From: Pseudomonadota bacterium
GTDB lineage: Bacteria; Pseudomonadota; Gammaproteobacteria; Steroidobacterales; Steroidobacteraceae
NCBI GenBank assembly: GCA_021792755.1
Contig: JAJYUA010000027.1
Coordinates: 1-58,505 of the forward strand
Reading direction: 5' to 3'
DNA length: 58,505 nt
Positions within the stretch are counted from its first letter, which is position 1, and every line of letters begins with the position of its first letter. The notes beneath the pieces are model-generated. The model saw nothing but the letters and a program-made list of their open reading frames with translations. It searched no databases and had not been told where the DNA came from. Of this stretch, positions 8,233 to 16,981 are shown in pieces. The translations under genes were made by a program, and so were the position numbers.

Positions 8233-8345
8233 TGCGCCGACACAGTAATTTCGCAATGTCCGGACAGCACTCGACATCGAGCGGCAACCATCAACACCGA
8301 CTCCGCTCTACCCGGAACGTTGCGATACTTGGTCTGTCGCGCTAC
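8232..8345 (-). mobile_element. 114-bp MITE-like element, copy A
   Basis: On the minus strand this sequence matches the plus-strand sequence at 28313-28426, also 114 bp. The first 55 bases are nearly identical and the rest about three quarters identical. The two ends of each copy are imperfect inverted repeats of roughly 34 bp (one end begins GTAGCGCGACAGAC, the other read inward begins GTGCGCCGACACAG). It starts on the last base of the mlaA stop codon and fills the gap to mlaB. There is no coding capacity; it is probably a non-autonomous transposon or IS end. Confidence 0.7.
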
Positions 8346-8387
8346 CAGTTCGTGCCGACCTGCGCAGCGGGCGCTGCACCCCGGAAA

Positions 8388-8402
8388 CGCCGCGAAGCGG
8401 CG
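8388..8402. repeat. small GC hairpin between mlaA and mlaB
   Basis: CGCCGC and GCGGCG pair around GAA, in the gap where transcripts of mlaA (plus) and mlaB (minus) converge. There is no T-run, so termination is only a guess. Confidence 0.3.
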
Positions 8403-8430
8403 GCTGCGGGTGCGGCGCGAGGAGCCCCTC

Positions 8431-8778
8431 TCAGACTCCCTTTTGCAGCAGCTCCTCCACCGCGCTGATGTGCGCCAGCGCCAGCACGCCCTGCGGGAGT
8501 CGCTGCAAGCGCAGCGAGCACCCCGCGCGCCTCGCCGCCGCCAGCCAGTCGAGCAGCACGGCGAGCCCGGCGCTGTCGGCGTGAGAGATCGCGCCGCAGT
8601 CGATCGAAAGCTCCCGGCCGGCACTGCGCAGCACCAGCAGACCCTGCTTGCGCGCACGACGGGCGGTCGCGAAAGTGAGCGCCCCGCGCGCCTCGCATCG
8701 CTGCGGCGATGACACCGACAGCTCGAACGAGGCACCCGCCGCCGACCCGGCATGGGGGACGGGCGCCGTCGTGCTCAT
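8431..8778 (-). CDS. mlaB: MlaB-type STAS-domain protein
   Basis: This single STAS domain of 115 residues contains the conserved ISHADSAGLAVLLDWL loop (about residue 62 on). MlaB is the cytoplasmic accessory subunit of the MlaFEDB lipid ABC transporter and stabilises MlaF. Its ATG (8778) overlaps the mlaC stop in ATGA, so it is translated as the last gene of the operon. STAS proteins also include anti-sigma antagonists, but the position makes MlaB the clear choice. Confidence 0.9.
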   Translation of the reverse strand: MSTTAPVPHAGSAAGASFELSVSSPQRCEARGALTFATARRARKQGLLVLRSAGRELSIDCGAISHADSAGLAVLLDWLAAARRAGCSLRLQRLPQGVLALAHISAVEELLQKGV

Positions 8779-9455
8779 GAGCCGCTGTCCGCGTGAACGA
8801 TCGCGCTCGGCTTCGCGCCTTCCTGCAGGCGCTTGATCACCGCATCGAGGCCCTGCTGCCTGATCTGCGAGGCGAAGTCTTCCCGATAGCTCTTGACGTA
8901 GCTGACGCCGTCGATATGGACATCGAAAGCCTGCCAGCCCCTCGGCGTCAACTGCATGAGGTATACCACCGACACCCGGGAGCCGTTGCCGCGCGTCATC
9001 TCCGTGCGCACCGTCGCGAAGTTGGTACCGGGACGCAAATGGGTCGGAAAGACCTTCAGCATGTTGGATCGGAAGTCGGCGAGCGCGCCGCCGAAGTTGA
9101 CCATCATCGAATGGTAGAACGCATCGATGAAGCGCCGCCGCTGCTCCGGGCTGGCCGTGCGCCAGTACCGGCCGAGCACCAACTGCGCGGCGAGCCGCGT
9201 ATCGACATGCGGCAGCAGGTACTTGTCGACCAGCGGGGTCACCTTGGCCGGATCCTTGCGGTATTCTTCCCGATGGCCTTTGAGCGCCTCGAGCAACTGC
9301 CGAGCTGCGGTCTCTATGACTTGCGAGGGCTGCACCCACGCGGGGGCGGCCTGCCGCTCTGCCGGCGCCGCCTGCGGCGCGGGGACGGCATGGGCGGGAA
9401 GCTGCACCATGGCGGCGGCGAGCGCCGCGCCGATCACTACTATCGCTGGTCTCAT
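8775..9455 (-). CDS. mlaC: MlaC periplasmic phospholipid carrier
   Basis: This 226-residue soluble protein has a signal peptide (MRPAIVVIGAALAAAMVQLPAHA) and the family core LVDKYLLPHVDTRLAAQLVLGRYWR.ASPEQRRRF..AF. It ferries phospholipids between MlaA and the MlaFEDB complex. ATG 9455 shares its first base with the mlaD stop codon (TGATG). The frame stays open upstream through mlaD, but that part is antisense-like and not used. Confidence 0.95.
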   Translation of the reverse strand: MRPAIVVIGAALAAAMVQLPAHAVPAPQAAPAERQAAPAWVQPSQVIETAARQLLEALKGHREEYRKDPAKVTPLVDKYLLPHVDTRLAAQLVLGRYWRTASPEQRRRFIDAFYHSMMVNFGGALADFRSNMLKVFPTHLRPGTNFATVRTEMTRGNGSRVSVVYLMQLTPRGWQAFDVHIDGVSYVKSYREDFASQIRQQGLDAVIKRLQEGAKPSAIVHADSGS

Positions 9456-9964
9456 CACTTGGGCCCCTTCGAGCCGCCCTGGCTGCCGGAGCCGCTCTTG
9501 CTGGAAAAGTTGGCGAAGAACTTGTTGATCAGATTCTCGAGCACCAAGGCCGACTGGGTCTCCATGATCCGGCTGCCGTTCTTGAGGTAGGTCGTAAGTC
9601 CGCCCGGGCTGATGCTGACGTACTGCCCGCCGAGCAATCCCTCGGTGTCGATGCTGGCGAAGCTGTCCACCGGGATCTGGTTGTACCTCTTGTGGATGTT
9701 CAACCACACCTTGGCGCGCTCGCTGTTGGTATCGAATCCGATGTTGGTGACCTCGCCGATGCGCACGCCAGCCATCTTGACGGGCGCGCCGACCTTCAGA
9801 TCGCCGATGTTGTCGAATTCCGCCGTCACCTGATAGCCGGGAGGCGTTCCGAAGCCGAACTTCATGCCGCTCGAGGGCAGCTGGGTGGTAAGAAACAGGA
9901 GCGCGGCCAGGCCCAGCAGCACGAACAGGCCCGTTCCGATCTCCAGGGAGCGATTGGCGCGCAT
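9455..9964 (-). CDS. mlaD: MlaD, MCE-domain subunit
   Basis: The product has 169 residues: one N-terminal transmembrane helix (about 9-27), then a single MCE domain (about 43-120, GDLKVGAPVKMAGVRIGEV) and a Ser/Gly/Lys tail. MlaD forms the hexameric periplasmic ring on the MlaE permease through which lipids pass. It lies 14 bases after mlaE. The length is usual for the family. Confidence 0.96.
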   Translation of the reverse strand: MRANRSLEIGTGLFVLLGLAALLFLTTQLPSSGMKFGFGTPPGYQVTAEFDNIGDLKVGAPVKMAGVRIGEVTNIGFDTNSERAKVWLNIHKRYNQIPVDSFASIDTEGLLGGQYVSISPGGLTTYLKNGSRIMETQSALVLENLINKFFANFSSKSGSGSQGGSKGPK

Positions 9965-9978
9965 GGGCGACTATCCTC

Positions 9979-10740
9979 TTACAAAAATGCAGCGGTCAAT
10001 ACGTAATCGAGCAACAGCGTCATCACGGACGAGGCGACCACGGTGCGGGTCGTGGCCCTGCCCACACCTTCGGCGGTCGGGTCCGCGTGGTAGCCCTCGT
10101 TGACGGCGATCAGGCTCAAGACCGCCCCGAATACCACGCTCTTGACGACCCCCTCGGTCACGTCCTTCAGGGCGATCGCGCTCTGCATCTGCGACCAGAA
10201 AATGCCGCGATCGACCCCCATCATCTGCACGCCGACGAGCTGCGCTCCGAACAGGCCGATGACGATGAAGATCGCCGTGAGCAGCGGCAGGGCGATGAGC
10301 CCGCCGAGGAAGCGGGGCGCGGCGACGTGACGCATCGGATCGACCGCCATGACCTCCATTGCGGTGAGCTGGTCCGTGGCCCGCATCAGGCCGATCTCCG
10401 AGGTGAGCGCGGTGCCGGCCCGGCCGGCGAACAGCAGCGCGGTGAGAACGGGCCCCAGCTCTTTGAGCAACGACAGCGCCGCGGCGATCCCCAGGGCCGA
10501 TGTGGCGCCGAACCGCTGCAGCAGATCGTAGCCCTGCAGGCCCAGGACCATGCCGGTGAACAGCCCCGAGAGCATGATGATGATGAGCGAGCGGGCGCCG
10601 GCGTTGTAGACCTGCGCGATGATGAGCCGCGGGCGCGCGAGCGCCGGCACGCACGCGGCGAGCAGCCTGCCGAAGAACAGAGCCGTGACGCCGGTCTTGC
10701 GCAGCGCTTCCTGCACGCCTTCCCGAGAACCGTTGCTCAT
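9979..10740 (-). CDS. mlaE: MlaE lipid ABC permease
   Basis: This 253-residue polytopic inner-membrane protein has about five or six hydrophobic segments and the family motif ELGPVLTALLFAGRAGTALTSEIG.M at mid-length. It forms the permease dimer of the Mla transporter. ATG 10740 overlaps the mlaF stop in ATGA, so coupling to the ATPase is likely. Confidence 0.96.
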   Translation of the reverse strand: MSNGSREGVQEALRKTGVTALFFGRLLAACVPALARPRLIIAQVYNAGARSLIIIMLSGLFTGMVLGLQGYDLLQRFGATSALGIAAALSLLKELGPVLTALLFAGRAGTALTSEIGLMRATDQLTAMEVMAVDPMRHVAAPRFLGGLIALPLLTAIFIVIGLFGAQLVGVQMMGVDRGIFWSQMQSAIALKDVTEGVVKSVVFGAVLSLIAVNEGYHADPTAEGVGRATTRTVVASSVMTLLLDYVLTAAFL

Positions 10741-11579
10741 CCTCTTTCCGCTCCTAGCAACTCGGTCGCGTAATCGGCGGCCGGATAGTGAAAGCGCACC
10801 GGCCCTTCGGCGCTGCCGGTCATGAACTGCTGGACGGTCGCCGAATCGCTCGCCGCGAGCTCCGCCGGCGAGCCCGAGGCGACCACGCGACCATCGGAGA
10901 GCAGGTAGCTGTGATCGGCGATCGTGGCGATCTCGTGCACGTCGTGGGAAACGACCACGCTCGTGATGCCGAGGACATCGTTCATTTGCTTGATCAGGCG
11001 CAGGATCACGCCGAGAGAGATCGGGTCGAGACCGACGAAGGGCTCGTCGTAGATCAGCACTTCCGGGTCCATCACGATGGCCCGGGCAAGCGCCACGCGG
11101 CGTGCCATGCCTCCGGAGAGCTCCGCGGGCATCAGTTGCGCCGCCCCGCGCAGTCCCACCGCTTCGAGCTTGGTCAGCACGAGATTGCGGATCAGCGGCT
11201 CCGGCAGATCGGTGTGCTCGCGCACGGGAAAGGCGACATTTTCGAAGACAGTCAGATCGGTCAGCAACGCCCCGTTCTGAAAGAGCATGCCCATGCGTCG
11301 GCGAGTGGCGTAAAGCTCCGCCCGGCCCATGTCGGCCACTTCACGGCCGAACGCCGACACCCGGCCCCGGTCGGCGTAGATCTGTCCGGTAATCAGGCGC
11401 AGCAGCGTCGTCTTGCCCGTGCCGCTCGGCCCCATCACGGCGGTAATGAGGCCCTGGCAGACGCGGATATCCAGCCCGGCGAAAATCGGCCGGCCATCGA
11501 TGGCGTAGTGCACGTCACGTACGTCGATTACCGCGTCTGTCTCGGCGGCGGGATGTAAGGTGGGTTGTGAATCGGCCAC
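10737..11579 (-). CDS. mlaF: MlaF lipid ABC ATPase
   Basis: This ATPase of 280 residues energises the Mla transporter. Walker A is GPSGTGKT at 50-57, the signature is LSGGMARRVALARAIVMDP and Walker B is VLIYDEPFVGLDP. I place the start at GTG 11579 (product begins with Ala-Asp-Ser-Gln), because the reading upstream of it runs into the aldolase stop region and resembles no MlaF. GGAAG lies upstream. It is the first gene of mlaFEDCB. Confidence 0.94.
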   Translation of the reverse strand: MADSQPTLHPAAETDAVIDVRDVHYAIDGRPIFAGLDIRVCQGLITAVMGPSGTGKTTLLRLITGQIYADRGRVSAFGREVADMGRAELYATRRRMGMLFQNGALLTDLTVFENVAFPVREHTDLPEPLIRNLVLTKLEAVGLRGAAQLMPAELSGGMARRVALARAIVMDPEVLIYDEPFVGLDPISLGVILRLIKQMNDVLGITSVVVSHDVHEIATIADHSYLLSDGRVVASGSPAELAASDSATVQQFMTGSAEGPVRFHYPAADYATELLGAERG

Positions 11580-11604
11580 GCGGGTACTTTCTTCCTTGGA
11601 GGTC

Positions 11605-12627
11605 TCAGGCCGCCTGAGCTTCCATGTCGGGCGTATAGCGGCCCGTGGTCGCGAGCCCGTTGAGCCGGGCACGGCGGTGGAATTCCCGCTGCCCCGCGGC
11701 AAATCCGGCCGGCTGGCCGCCCCATGCCTTGAGCGCAGTGTCCTGCAACGCGCGGCCGTAGCTGAAGGTGAGCGCCCACGGCAGCGGCCCGAGGCGGTTG
11801 ATCAGCGACAGGTGCTGCGTGGCCTCGGTGGGCGACTGTCCGCCGGAGAGAAAGGCGATGCCCGGCACCGCCGGCGGCACGTGACGCTTCAGGCAGCGCA
11901 CGCTGGCCTCGGCGACCGCCCCGGGCGGGGCGCGGTTTGCGGCCTTTTTCCCGGAGATGACCATGTTGGGCTTGAGCACCATGCCCTCCAGGTAGATGCG
12001 ATGCTCGTGCAGCTGCTCGAAAACGGCGCTGAGCGTTGCGTCGGTCACTTCCTCGCAACGCTCGATGGAGTGATCGCCGTCCATGAGGACCTCGGGCTCC
12101 ACGATCGGCACGATGTCGTTTTCCTGGCACAGCGCGGCATAGCGCGCCAGCGCATGGGCGTTGGCACGAATGGCGAACGGCGTCGGGACGCCCGGGGCTA
12201 TATCGATGACCGCGCGCCACTTGGCAAAGCGCGCGCCGAGCTTGCGGTACTCGATCAGCCGCTCGCGCAGCCCGTCCAATCCTTCGGTGATGGTCTCGCC
12301 GGGAAAGCCGGCGAGCGCCTTGGCGCCGGCATCCACCTTGATGCCGGGGAGGATGCCCTGTTTCGCCAGGTAGTCCGGGAACGGGATGCCGTCGGTGGTC
12401 TTCTGGCGGATGGTCTCGTCATAGAGAATCACGCCGTTGATGAACTCGGCCGCCCCGGGCGCGGTGAACAGCAGCTCCCGGTAGGTGCGCCGGTGCTCCT
12501 CGGTGGACTCGACCTCGATGGCCGCAAGACGCTTGCGGATGGTGCCGGTGCTTTCATCCGCGGCCAGTATCCCCTTGCCGGCGGCGACCATGGCTCGGGC
12601 GGTTCGGGCAAGCTCGGTGCGGTTCAT
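11605..12627 (-). CDS. class I fructose-bisphosphate aldolase
   Basis: This 340-residue metal-independent (Schiff-base) aldolase splits or forms fructose 1,6-bisphosphate. Family marks are KGILAADESTGTI near the N-terminus, K136 in FAKWRAV, the acid pair around E177-E179 (VEPEVLMDGDH) and the Schiff-base lysine K219 in MVLKPNMV. GGAGAA stands seven bases before ATG 12627. It ends 25 bases before mlaF, but the functions are unrelated. It could serve the lower part of sugar catabolism or gluconeogenesis. Confidence 0.95.
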   Translation of the reverse strand: MNRTELARTARAMVAAGKGILAADESTGTIRKRLAAIEVESTEEHRRTYRELLFTAPGAAEFINGVILYDETIRQKTTDGIPFPDYLAKQGILPGIKVDAGAKALAGFPGETITEGLDGLRERLIEYRKLGARFAKWRAVIDIAPGVPTPFAIRANAHALARYAALCQENDIVPIVEPEVLMDGDHSIERCEEVTDATLSAVFEQLHEHRIYLEGMVLKPNMVISGKKAANRAPPGAVAEASVRCLKRHVPPAVPGIAFLSGGQSPTEATQHLSLINRLGPLPWALTFSYGRALQDTALKAWGGQPAGFAAGQREFHRRARLNGLATTGRYTPDMEAQAA

Positions 12628-12760
12628 GACGGTTCTCCATACAAGGTGGGCCGGCGGCGTACACGCGGTGCCGGCCGAGAAACGCTTCGATATTCGCGTC
12701 AGGGGGAGCTAAGGATACCGAAACTTGGCCGCGCCGCTAAGCGGACCTTGTACGTTACAC

Positions 12761-12799
12761 TTGGTTCCGGGCACAATTAGTACTAAACTAGTCCTAGTT
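12761..12799 (+). promoter_or_regulatory. suf regulator promoter with overlapping inverted repeats
   Basis: TTGGTT (12761-12766) and TAAACT (12784-12789) are 17 bases apart and could be -35 and -10. Over the -10 lie TAGTACTA (12778-12785) and the perfect inverted repeat AACTAG-TC-CTAGTT (12786-12799). Symmetry over the -10 box directly upstream of an Rrf2-type regulator suggests autorepression. The assignment is inference. Confidence 0.5.
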
Positions 12800-12832
12800 C
12801 AGAAGATCCTCACCAGGCTAAAGGACAGGTTC

Positions 12833-13318
12833 ATGGTCCGCATCAGCCGGCTCACCGACTATGCCACAGTGCTCCTGGCGGTGCTCGCCGCGCAGCCCGA
12901 GCGCGTGCAGACCGCCACGGCGCTGGCCGAGCAGACACACGTCGCCGCACCGACCGTGAGCAAGCTGCTCAAGCAGTTGCAGCGCGCGGGGCTCGTCAGC
13001 TCCACCCGCGGCCTGCACGGAGGCTATCAGCTCTCGCGACCGGCAATCGAGATCAGCGCGGCGGCCATCCTCGATGCGCTCGAAGGGCCGGTGGCGCTCA
13101 CCGACTGCTCGGTGGCGCACGGCCAATGCGATATCGAGGACACCTGCCGTGTCGGGCACGTGTGGCAGCGGCTCAACCTGGCCATCCGCCGGTCTCTGTT
13201 CGACGTGAATCTGGCTCAACTGGCAGGCCTTGACCCGATCGAGGTTCCCCTGCCGACGCTCGAGCGCGACCTCAAGGCGGCCGTGTCGCGGGCTGCCTTG
13301 CGCCTTCCAAACGCCTGA
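12833..13318 (+). CDS. Rrf2-family SUF operon regulator
   Basis: This 161-residue protein has an N-terminal winged helix (about 1-65, SKLLKQLQRAGLVSSTRGLHGGYQLSR) and three cysteines C92, C99 and C105 (DCSVAHGQCDIEDTC), the arrangement that binds an Fe-S cluster in IscR. It belongs to the Rrf2 branch that heads gammaproteobacterial suf operons and probably senses Fe-S status to control the genes behind it. I chose ATG 12833; the frame is open 36 codons further up, through the promoter. sufB follows after 21 bases. Confidence 0.92.
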   Translation: MVRISRLTDYATVLLAVLAAQPERVQTATALAEQTHVAAPTVSKLLKQLQRAGLVSSTRGLHGGYQLSRPAIEISAAAILDALEGPVALTDCSVAHGQCDIEDTCRVGHVWQRLNLAIRRSLFDVNLAQLAGLDPIEVPLPTLERDLKAAVSRAALRLPNA

Positions 13319-13339
13319 GGCATCCATTTGGTTGACTCC

Positions 13340-14842
13340 ATGAGTGAAAGCACCCCTTTGAGCGAGATCGGCGATCCGATCGCCCCGGTCGAGCAGCGGC
13401 CCACCCCGCCACCGCTCGAGGCCCTCGTCTCCCGCGGCTACCAGCACGGCTTCATCACCGAGATCGACGCCGATACGGTGCCTCCTGGCCTCGACGAGGA
13501 CGTGGTTCGGTTGATCTCGCGCAAGAAGCGCGAGCCGGCCTTTCTCACCGAGTGGCGCTTGAAGGCGCTGCGGCACTGGCTGACGATGCGCGAGCCGCAT
13601 TGGTCGCACACCCGCTACGCGCCGATAGACTACCAGGGAATCTCCTACTTCTCGGCGCCCAGGTCAAAGACAGACGGCCCCAAGAGCCTCGCCGAGGTCG
13701 ACCCGAAGCTGCTCGAGACCTATGAGAAGCTCGGCGTGCCGCTGCACGAGCGGGCGCGGCTCGCCGGCGTGGCGGTCGATGCGGTATTCGACAGCGTCTC
13801 GGTCGCCACCACATTCAAGGCGCGGCTGAAGGAGGCGGGGGTGATCTTCTGCCCGTTCTCCGAAGCGGTGATCGAGCACCCTGAGCTGGTGGAACGTTAC
13901 CTCGGCAGCGTCGTGCCCTACGGCGACAACTTCTTTGCATCGCTGAACTCGGCCGTATTCTCGGACGGATCGTTTGTGTATGTGCCCAAGGGCGTGCGCT
14001 GCCCGATGGAGCTGTCCACCTACTTTCGCATCAACGCCGCCAAGACCGGCCAGTTCGAGCGCACGTTGATCATCGCCGACGAGGGCGCGCAGGTGTCCTA
14101 TCTTGAAGGATGCACGGCTCCCCAGCGCGACGAAAATCAACTTCATGCCGCGGTGGTCGAGCTCATTGCGCTCGATGAGGCCTACATCAAGTACTCCACG
14201 GTGCAGAACTGGTACCCGGGAGACGCCGAGGGCGTCGGCGGGATCTACAACTTCGTCACCAAGCGCGGCGAATGCCGCGGCCGCAACTCGCGCATCTCCT
14301 GGACCCAGGTGGAAACGGGCTCGGCGATCACCTGGAAATACCCGAGCTGCGTGCTGCGCGGGGACGGGTCGGTGGGGGAGTTCTACTCCGTCGCCACGGT
14401 CAACAACCGCCAGCAGGCCGACACCGGCACAAAGATGATTCACATCGGCCGCGACACGCGCAGCACCATCATCTCCAAGGGCATCTCCGCCGGCCGCGGC
14501 CAGAACGCCTACCGGGGCCTGGTGAAGATCCTGCCAAGCGCCCATGGGGCGCGCAACTTCACCCAGTGCGACTCGCTGCTGATGGGCGGTCAGTGCGGCG
14601 CGCACACCTTCCCCTACGTGGAGGTGAAGAACCCCTCGGCCACGGTGGAGCACGAGGCGAGCACCTCGAAGATCAGCGAGGACGAGCTGTTCTACTGCCT
14701 CGCCCGGGGGATCTCGGAGGAGGACGCCGTGAATCTCATCGTGAGCGGCTTCTGCAAGTCGGTCTTCAAGGAGCTGCCCATGGAATTCGCCGTCGAGGCG
14801 CAGAACCTGCTTGCCGTCAGCCTCGAAGGCGCGGTGGGCTGA
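13340..14842 (+). CDS. sufB: SufB, scaffold subunit of SufBCD
   Basis: SufB is the 500-residue right-handed beta-helix scaffold on which Fe-S clusters are built in the SufBC2D complex. Typical stretches are [37 protein letters not shown], the cluster-related cysteine in [11 protein letters not shown] and the C-terminal [21 protein letters not shown]. The start is taken as ATG 13340; a TTG four codons upstream is possible. The N-terminus is about 20 residues longer than in enteric SufB. Confidence 0.97.
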   Translation: MSESTPLSEIGDPIAPVEQRPTPPPLEALVSRGYQHGFITEIDADTVPPGLDEDVVRLISRKKREPAFLTEWRLKALRHWLTMREPHWSHTRYAPIDYQGISYFSAPRSKTDGPKSLAEVDPKLLETYEKLGVPLHERARLAGVAVDAVFDSVSVATTFKARLKEAGVIFCPFSEAVIEHPELVERYLGSVVPYGDNFFASLNSAVFSDGSFVYVPKGVRCPMELSTYFRINAAKTGQFERTLIIADEGAQVSYLEGCTAPQRDENQLHAAVVELIALDEAYIKYSTVQNWYPGDAEGVGGIYNFVTKRGECRGRNSRISWTQVETGSAITWKYPSCVLRGDGSVGEFYSVATVNNRQQADTGTKMIHIGRDTRSTIISKGISAGRGQNAYRGLVKILPSAHGARNFTQCDSLLMGGQCGAHTFPYVEVKNPSATVEHEASTSKISEDELFYCLARGISEEDAVNLIVSGFCKSVFKELPMEFAVEAQNLLAVSLEGAVG

Positions 14843-14858
14843 TCTCAAGGTCAACGAC

Positions 14859-15689
14859 ATGCTGAAAATCGACAACCTTCACGTCGCCGTCGAAGGTCAG
14901 GAAATCCTGAAGGGCCTCACCCTGGAGGTCCCCGCCGGGGAAGTACACGCCATCATGGGCCCGAACGGCTCGGGCAAGAGTACGCTCGCGCACGTGCTCG
15001 CCGGCCGCCCGGGCTACGAGGTCGTAAGCGGCACCGTCACCTTCCAGGGCCGCGACCTGCTGTCACTGCCCCCCGAGCAGCGCGCGCGCGAGGGCATGTT
15101 TCTCGGCTTCCAGTACCCGGTCGAGATCCCGGGCGTCAACAACGTCTACCTGCTCAAGGCCGCGGTCAACGCCGCCCGCAAGCACCGCGGACTGCCGGAG
15201 GTGGACGCGTTCGAGTTCCTGACGCTGGTGCGGGAGAAGATGCACCTGATGCGCATGGACGAGAGCATGCTCTCGCGCGGCGTCAACGAAGGCTTCTCCG
15301 GCGGGGAGAAAAAGCGCAACGAGGTGCTGCAGATGCTGGTCCTCGAGCCGCGCCTGGCGGTGCTCGATGAGACCGACTCGGGCCTGGACATCGATGCGCT
15401 CAAGGTGGTGGCCAACGGCGTGAACACTCTGCGCGCCCCGGAGCGATCGCTCGTGCTGGTGACCCATTATCAGCGGCTGCTCGATTACATCGTTCCCGAC
15501 CGGGTGCACGTGCTCGTCAAGGGCCGCATCGTCCAAAGCGGCGACAAGACTCTCGCGCTCGAGCTCGAGCGGCGTGGGTATGACTGGCTGATCGGCGAGC
15601 CTGAATCGCCAGGCCGGCGAGCGGCCGGCCACGACGGCCGGGCCGCAAGCGCCATCGAGGGAGCGAGGCTCGCGGGAAGACCCTCATGA
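14859..15689 (+). CDS. sufC: SufC, ATPase of the SUF system
   Basis: This ABC-type soluble ATPase binds SufB and SufD. Walker A is GPNGSGKS at 34-41, the signature FSGGEKKR.E and Walker B LAVLDETDSGLDIDAL. The start is ATG 14859 (MLKIDNLHV), 16 bases after sufB. The product has 276 residues, about 25 more than usual; the surplus is an Ala/Gly/Arg-rich tail after WLIGE. Its stop overlaps the sufD start. Confidence 0.96.
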   Translation: MLKIDNLHVAVEGQEILKGLTLEVPAGEVHAIMGPNGSGKSTLAHVLAGRPGYEVVSGTVTFQGRDLLSLPPEQRAREGMFLGFQYPVEIPGVNNVYLLKAAVNAARKHRGLPEVDAFEFLTLVREKMHLMRMDESMLSRGVNEGFSGGEKKRNEVLQMLVLEPRLAVLDETDSGLDIDALKVVANGVNTLRAPERSLVLVTHYQRLLDYIVPDRVHVLVKGRIVQSGDKTLALELERRGYDWLIGEPESPGRRAAGHDGRAASAIEGARLAGRPS

Positions 15690-16981
15690 GCGCGGCGCTA
15701 CTGGCCCGGCTGAAGGACGAATACGGCGCGGTCCGCGGCGCCCTGCCCGACAGCGTCGTCGGCGGCGCGCGGCGCCGCGAGGCGATCGAGACCCTGTGCG
15801 CGCAGGGCCTGCCGGCCACGCGGGAGGAAAACTGGCGATACGCCAACCTACGGGTGCTCGAGCGCGCGCGTTTCGCTCCCTGCCCCTGCGCCGCGCAAGT
15901 CGCGGACCTGCCCGCGCCCCTGGAGGGGTTTCCACGCTTAGTCTTTGTCGACGGAGTCCTTGCCGCAGGCGAACCGGTGCAGCACGCCGGGCTGGAGGTC
16001 CACAGCCTGCGATCGGGCGCGCAGGGCGCGGACTCGTCCTCGGCGCAACGCATCGCCGCCCTGCCCGAAGCCCGCCTGGCGCTGCTCAACGAGGCGTTCG
16101 CCACCGATGGGGCCGCACTCCGGGTGAGGCGCGAGGCCGGGGCGGCGCGAATCGAGCTGCTGTTCGTCGCGTGCGCGCCCGCGCAGACCGGCGCCTCGTA
16201 CCCGCGCGTGCACCTGTCGATCGAAGCCGGCGCCCGATTGACCCTGGTGGAGCGGCACCTGAGCGCAGGCGATGAGGCAAGCCTGGTCAACGGCGCGCTG
16301 CGCGTGGATCTAGCCGAGGGGGCGTGCCTCGAGCACTACCGCCTGCAGCAGACGAGCGCGCGCGCCGCGTGGTTTGACACGGCCGAAGCGACGCTCGCGA
16401 AGGACGCGCGCTACAGCCTGATCGCCTTGAGCGCCGGGGCGCTTGCGGCGCACTCCACCGTGCACATCCGCCTGGCCGGACCGGGGGCGGAAATCGCCCT
16501 GTGCGCAGCGGCGATCGGCGATCGCCAGCAGAGCCAGGACACATACGTGCTGAGCGAGCACATGGCGCCACGCACGCGCACCGAGCAGATTTTCCGCGGA
16601 ATTGCCTCCGGCCGTGCCCGGGTGGCGTTCAACGGCAAGATCGCCGTACGCGAAAACGCCCGCGGCACCGACTCGCGCCAGTCGCTGCGCGGCCTGCTCG
16701 CCGGCCCGGAGGCCGAGATCGATCTGCGGCCACAGCTGGAGATCTACACCGACGAGGTCCGCTGCAGCCACGGCGCCACCGCCGGCAAGCTCGATGAGAA
16801 CATGCTGTTTTACCTGCTCTCGCGCGGCCTCGAGCCCGAAGTGGCGCAACGCCTGCTCAAGTGGGCGTTTCTCGAGGACGTGGTGTCGAGAATCGAACTT
16901 CCCGAACTGCGCCGGTGCATCGAGCACGAGCTCGCCGGCCGGATGAGCGAGCTCGCCTCGCTGAAGGAGTTGCTCCGATGA
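15686..16981 (+). CDS. sufD: SufD, SufB paralogue of the SufBCD scaffold
   Basis: The product has 431 residues with the beta-helix core shared with SufB. Recognisable are REENWRYANLRVL near the N-terminus and, at the end, EIYTDEVRCSHGATAGKLDENMLFYLLSRGL..EVAQRLL, which holds the conserved Cys-Ser-His and the LxxRG motif. It pairs with SufB and SufC in cluster assembly and iron acquisition. Both ends overlap the neighbours in ATGA. Confidence 0.96.
   Translation: MSAALLARLKDEYGAVRGALPDSVVGGARRREAIETLCAQGLPATREENWRYANLRVLERARFAPCPCAAQVADLPAPLEGFPRLVFVDGVLAAGEPVQHAGLEVHSLRSGAQGADSSSAQRIAALPEARLALLNEAFATDGAALRVRREAGAARIELLFVACAPAQTGASYPRVHLSIEAGARLTLVERHLSAGDEASLVNGALRVDLAEGACLEHYRLQQTSARAAWFDTAEATLAKDARYSLIALSAGALAAHSTVHIRLAGPGAEIALCAAAIGDRQQSQDTYVLSEHMAPRTRTEQIFRGIASGRARVAFNGKIAVRENARGTDSRQSLRGLLAGPEAEIDLRPQLEIYTDEVRCSHGATAGKLDENMLFYLLSRGLEPEVAQRLLKWAFLEDVVSRIELPELRRCIEHELAGRMSELASLKELLR

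Noticed and set aside
5530..8277. A 915-codon open frame on the minus strand opposite bepA and mlaA
   Set aside because: It is antisense to two clear genes with signal peptides and catalytic motifs; in DNA this GC-rich, long antisense frames are expected. It shows no domain of its own.
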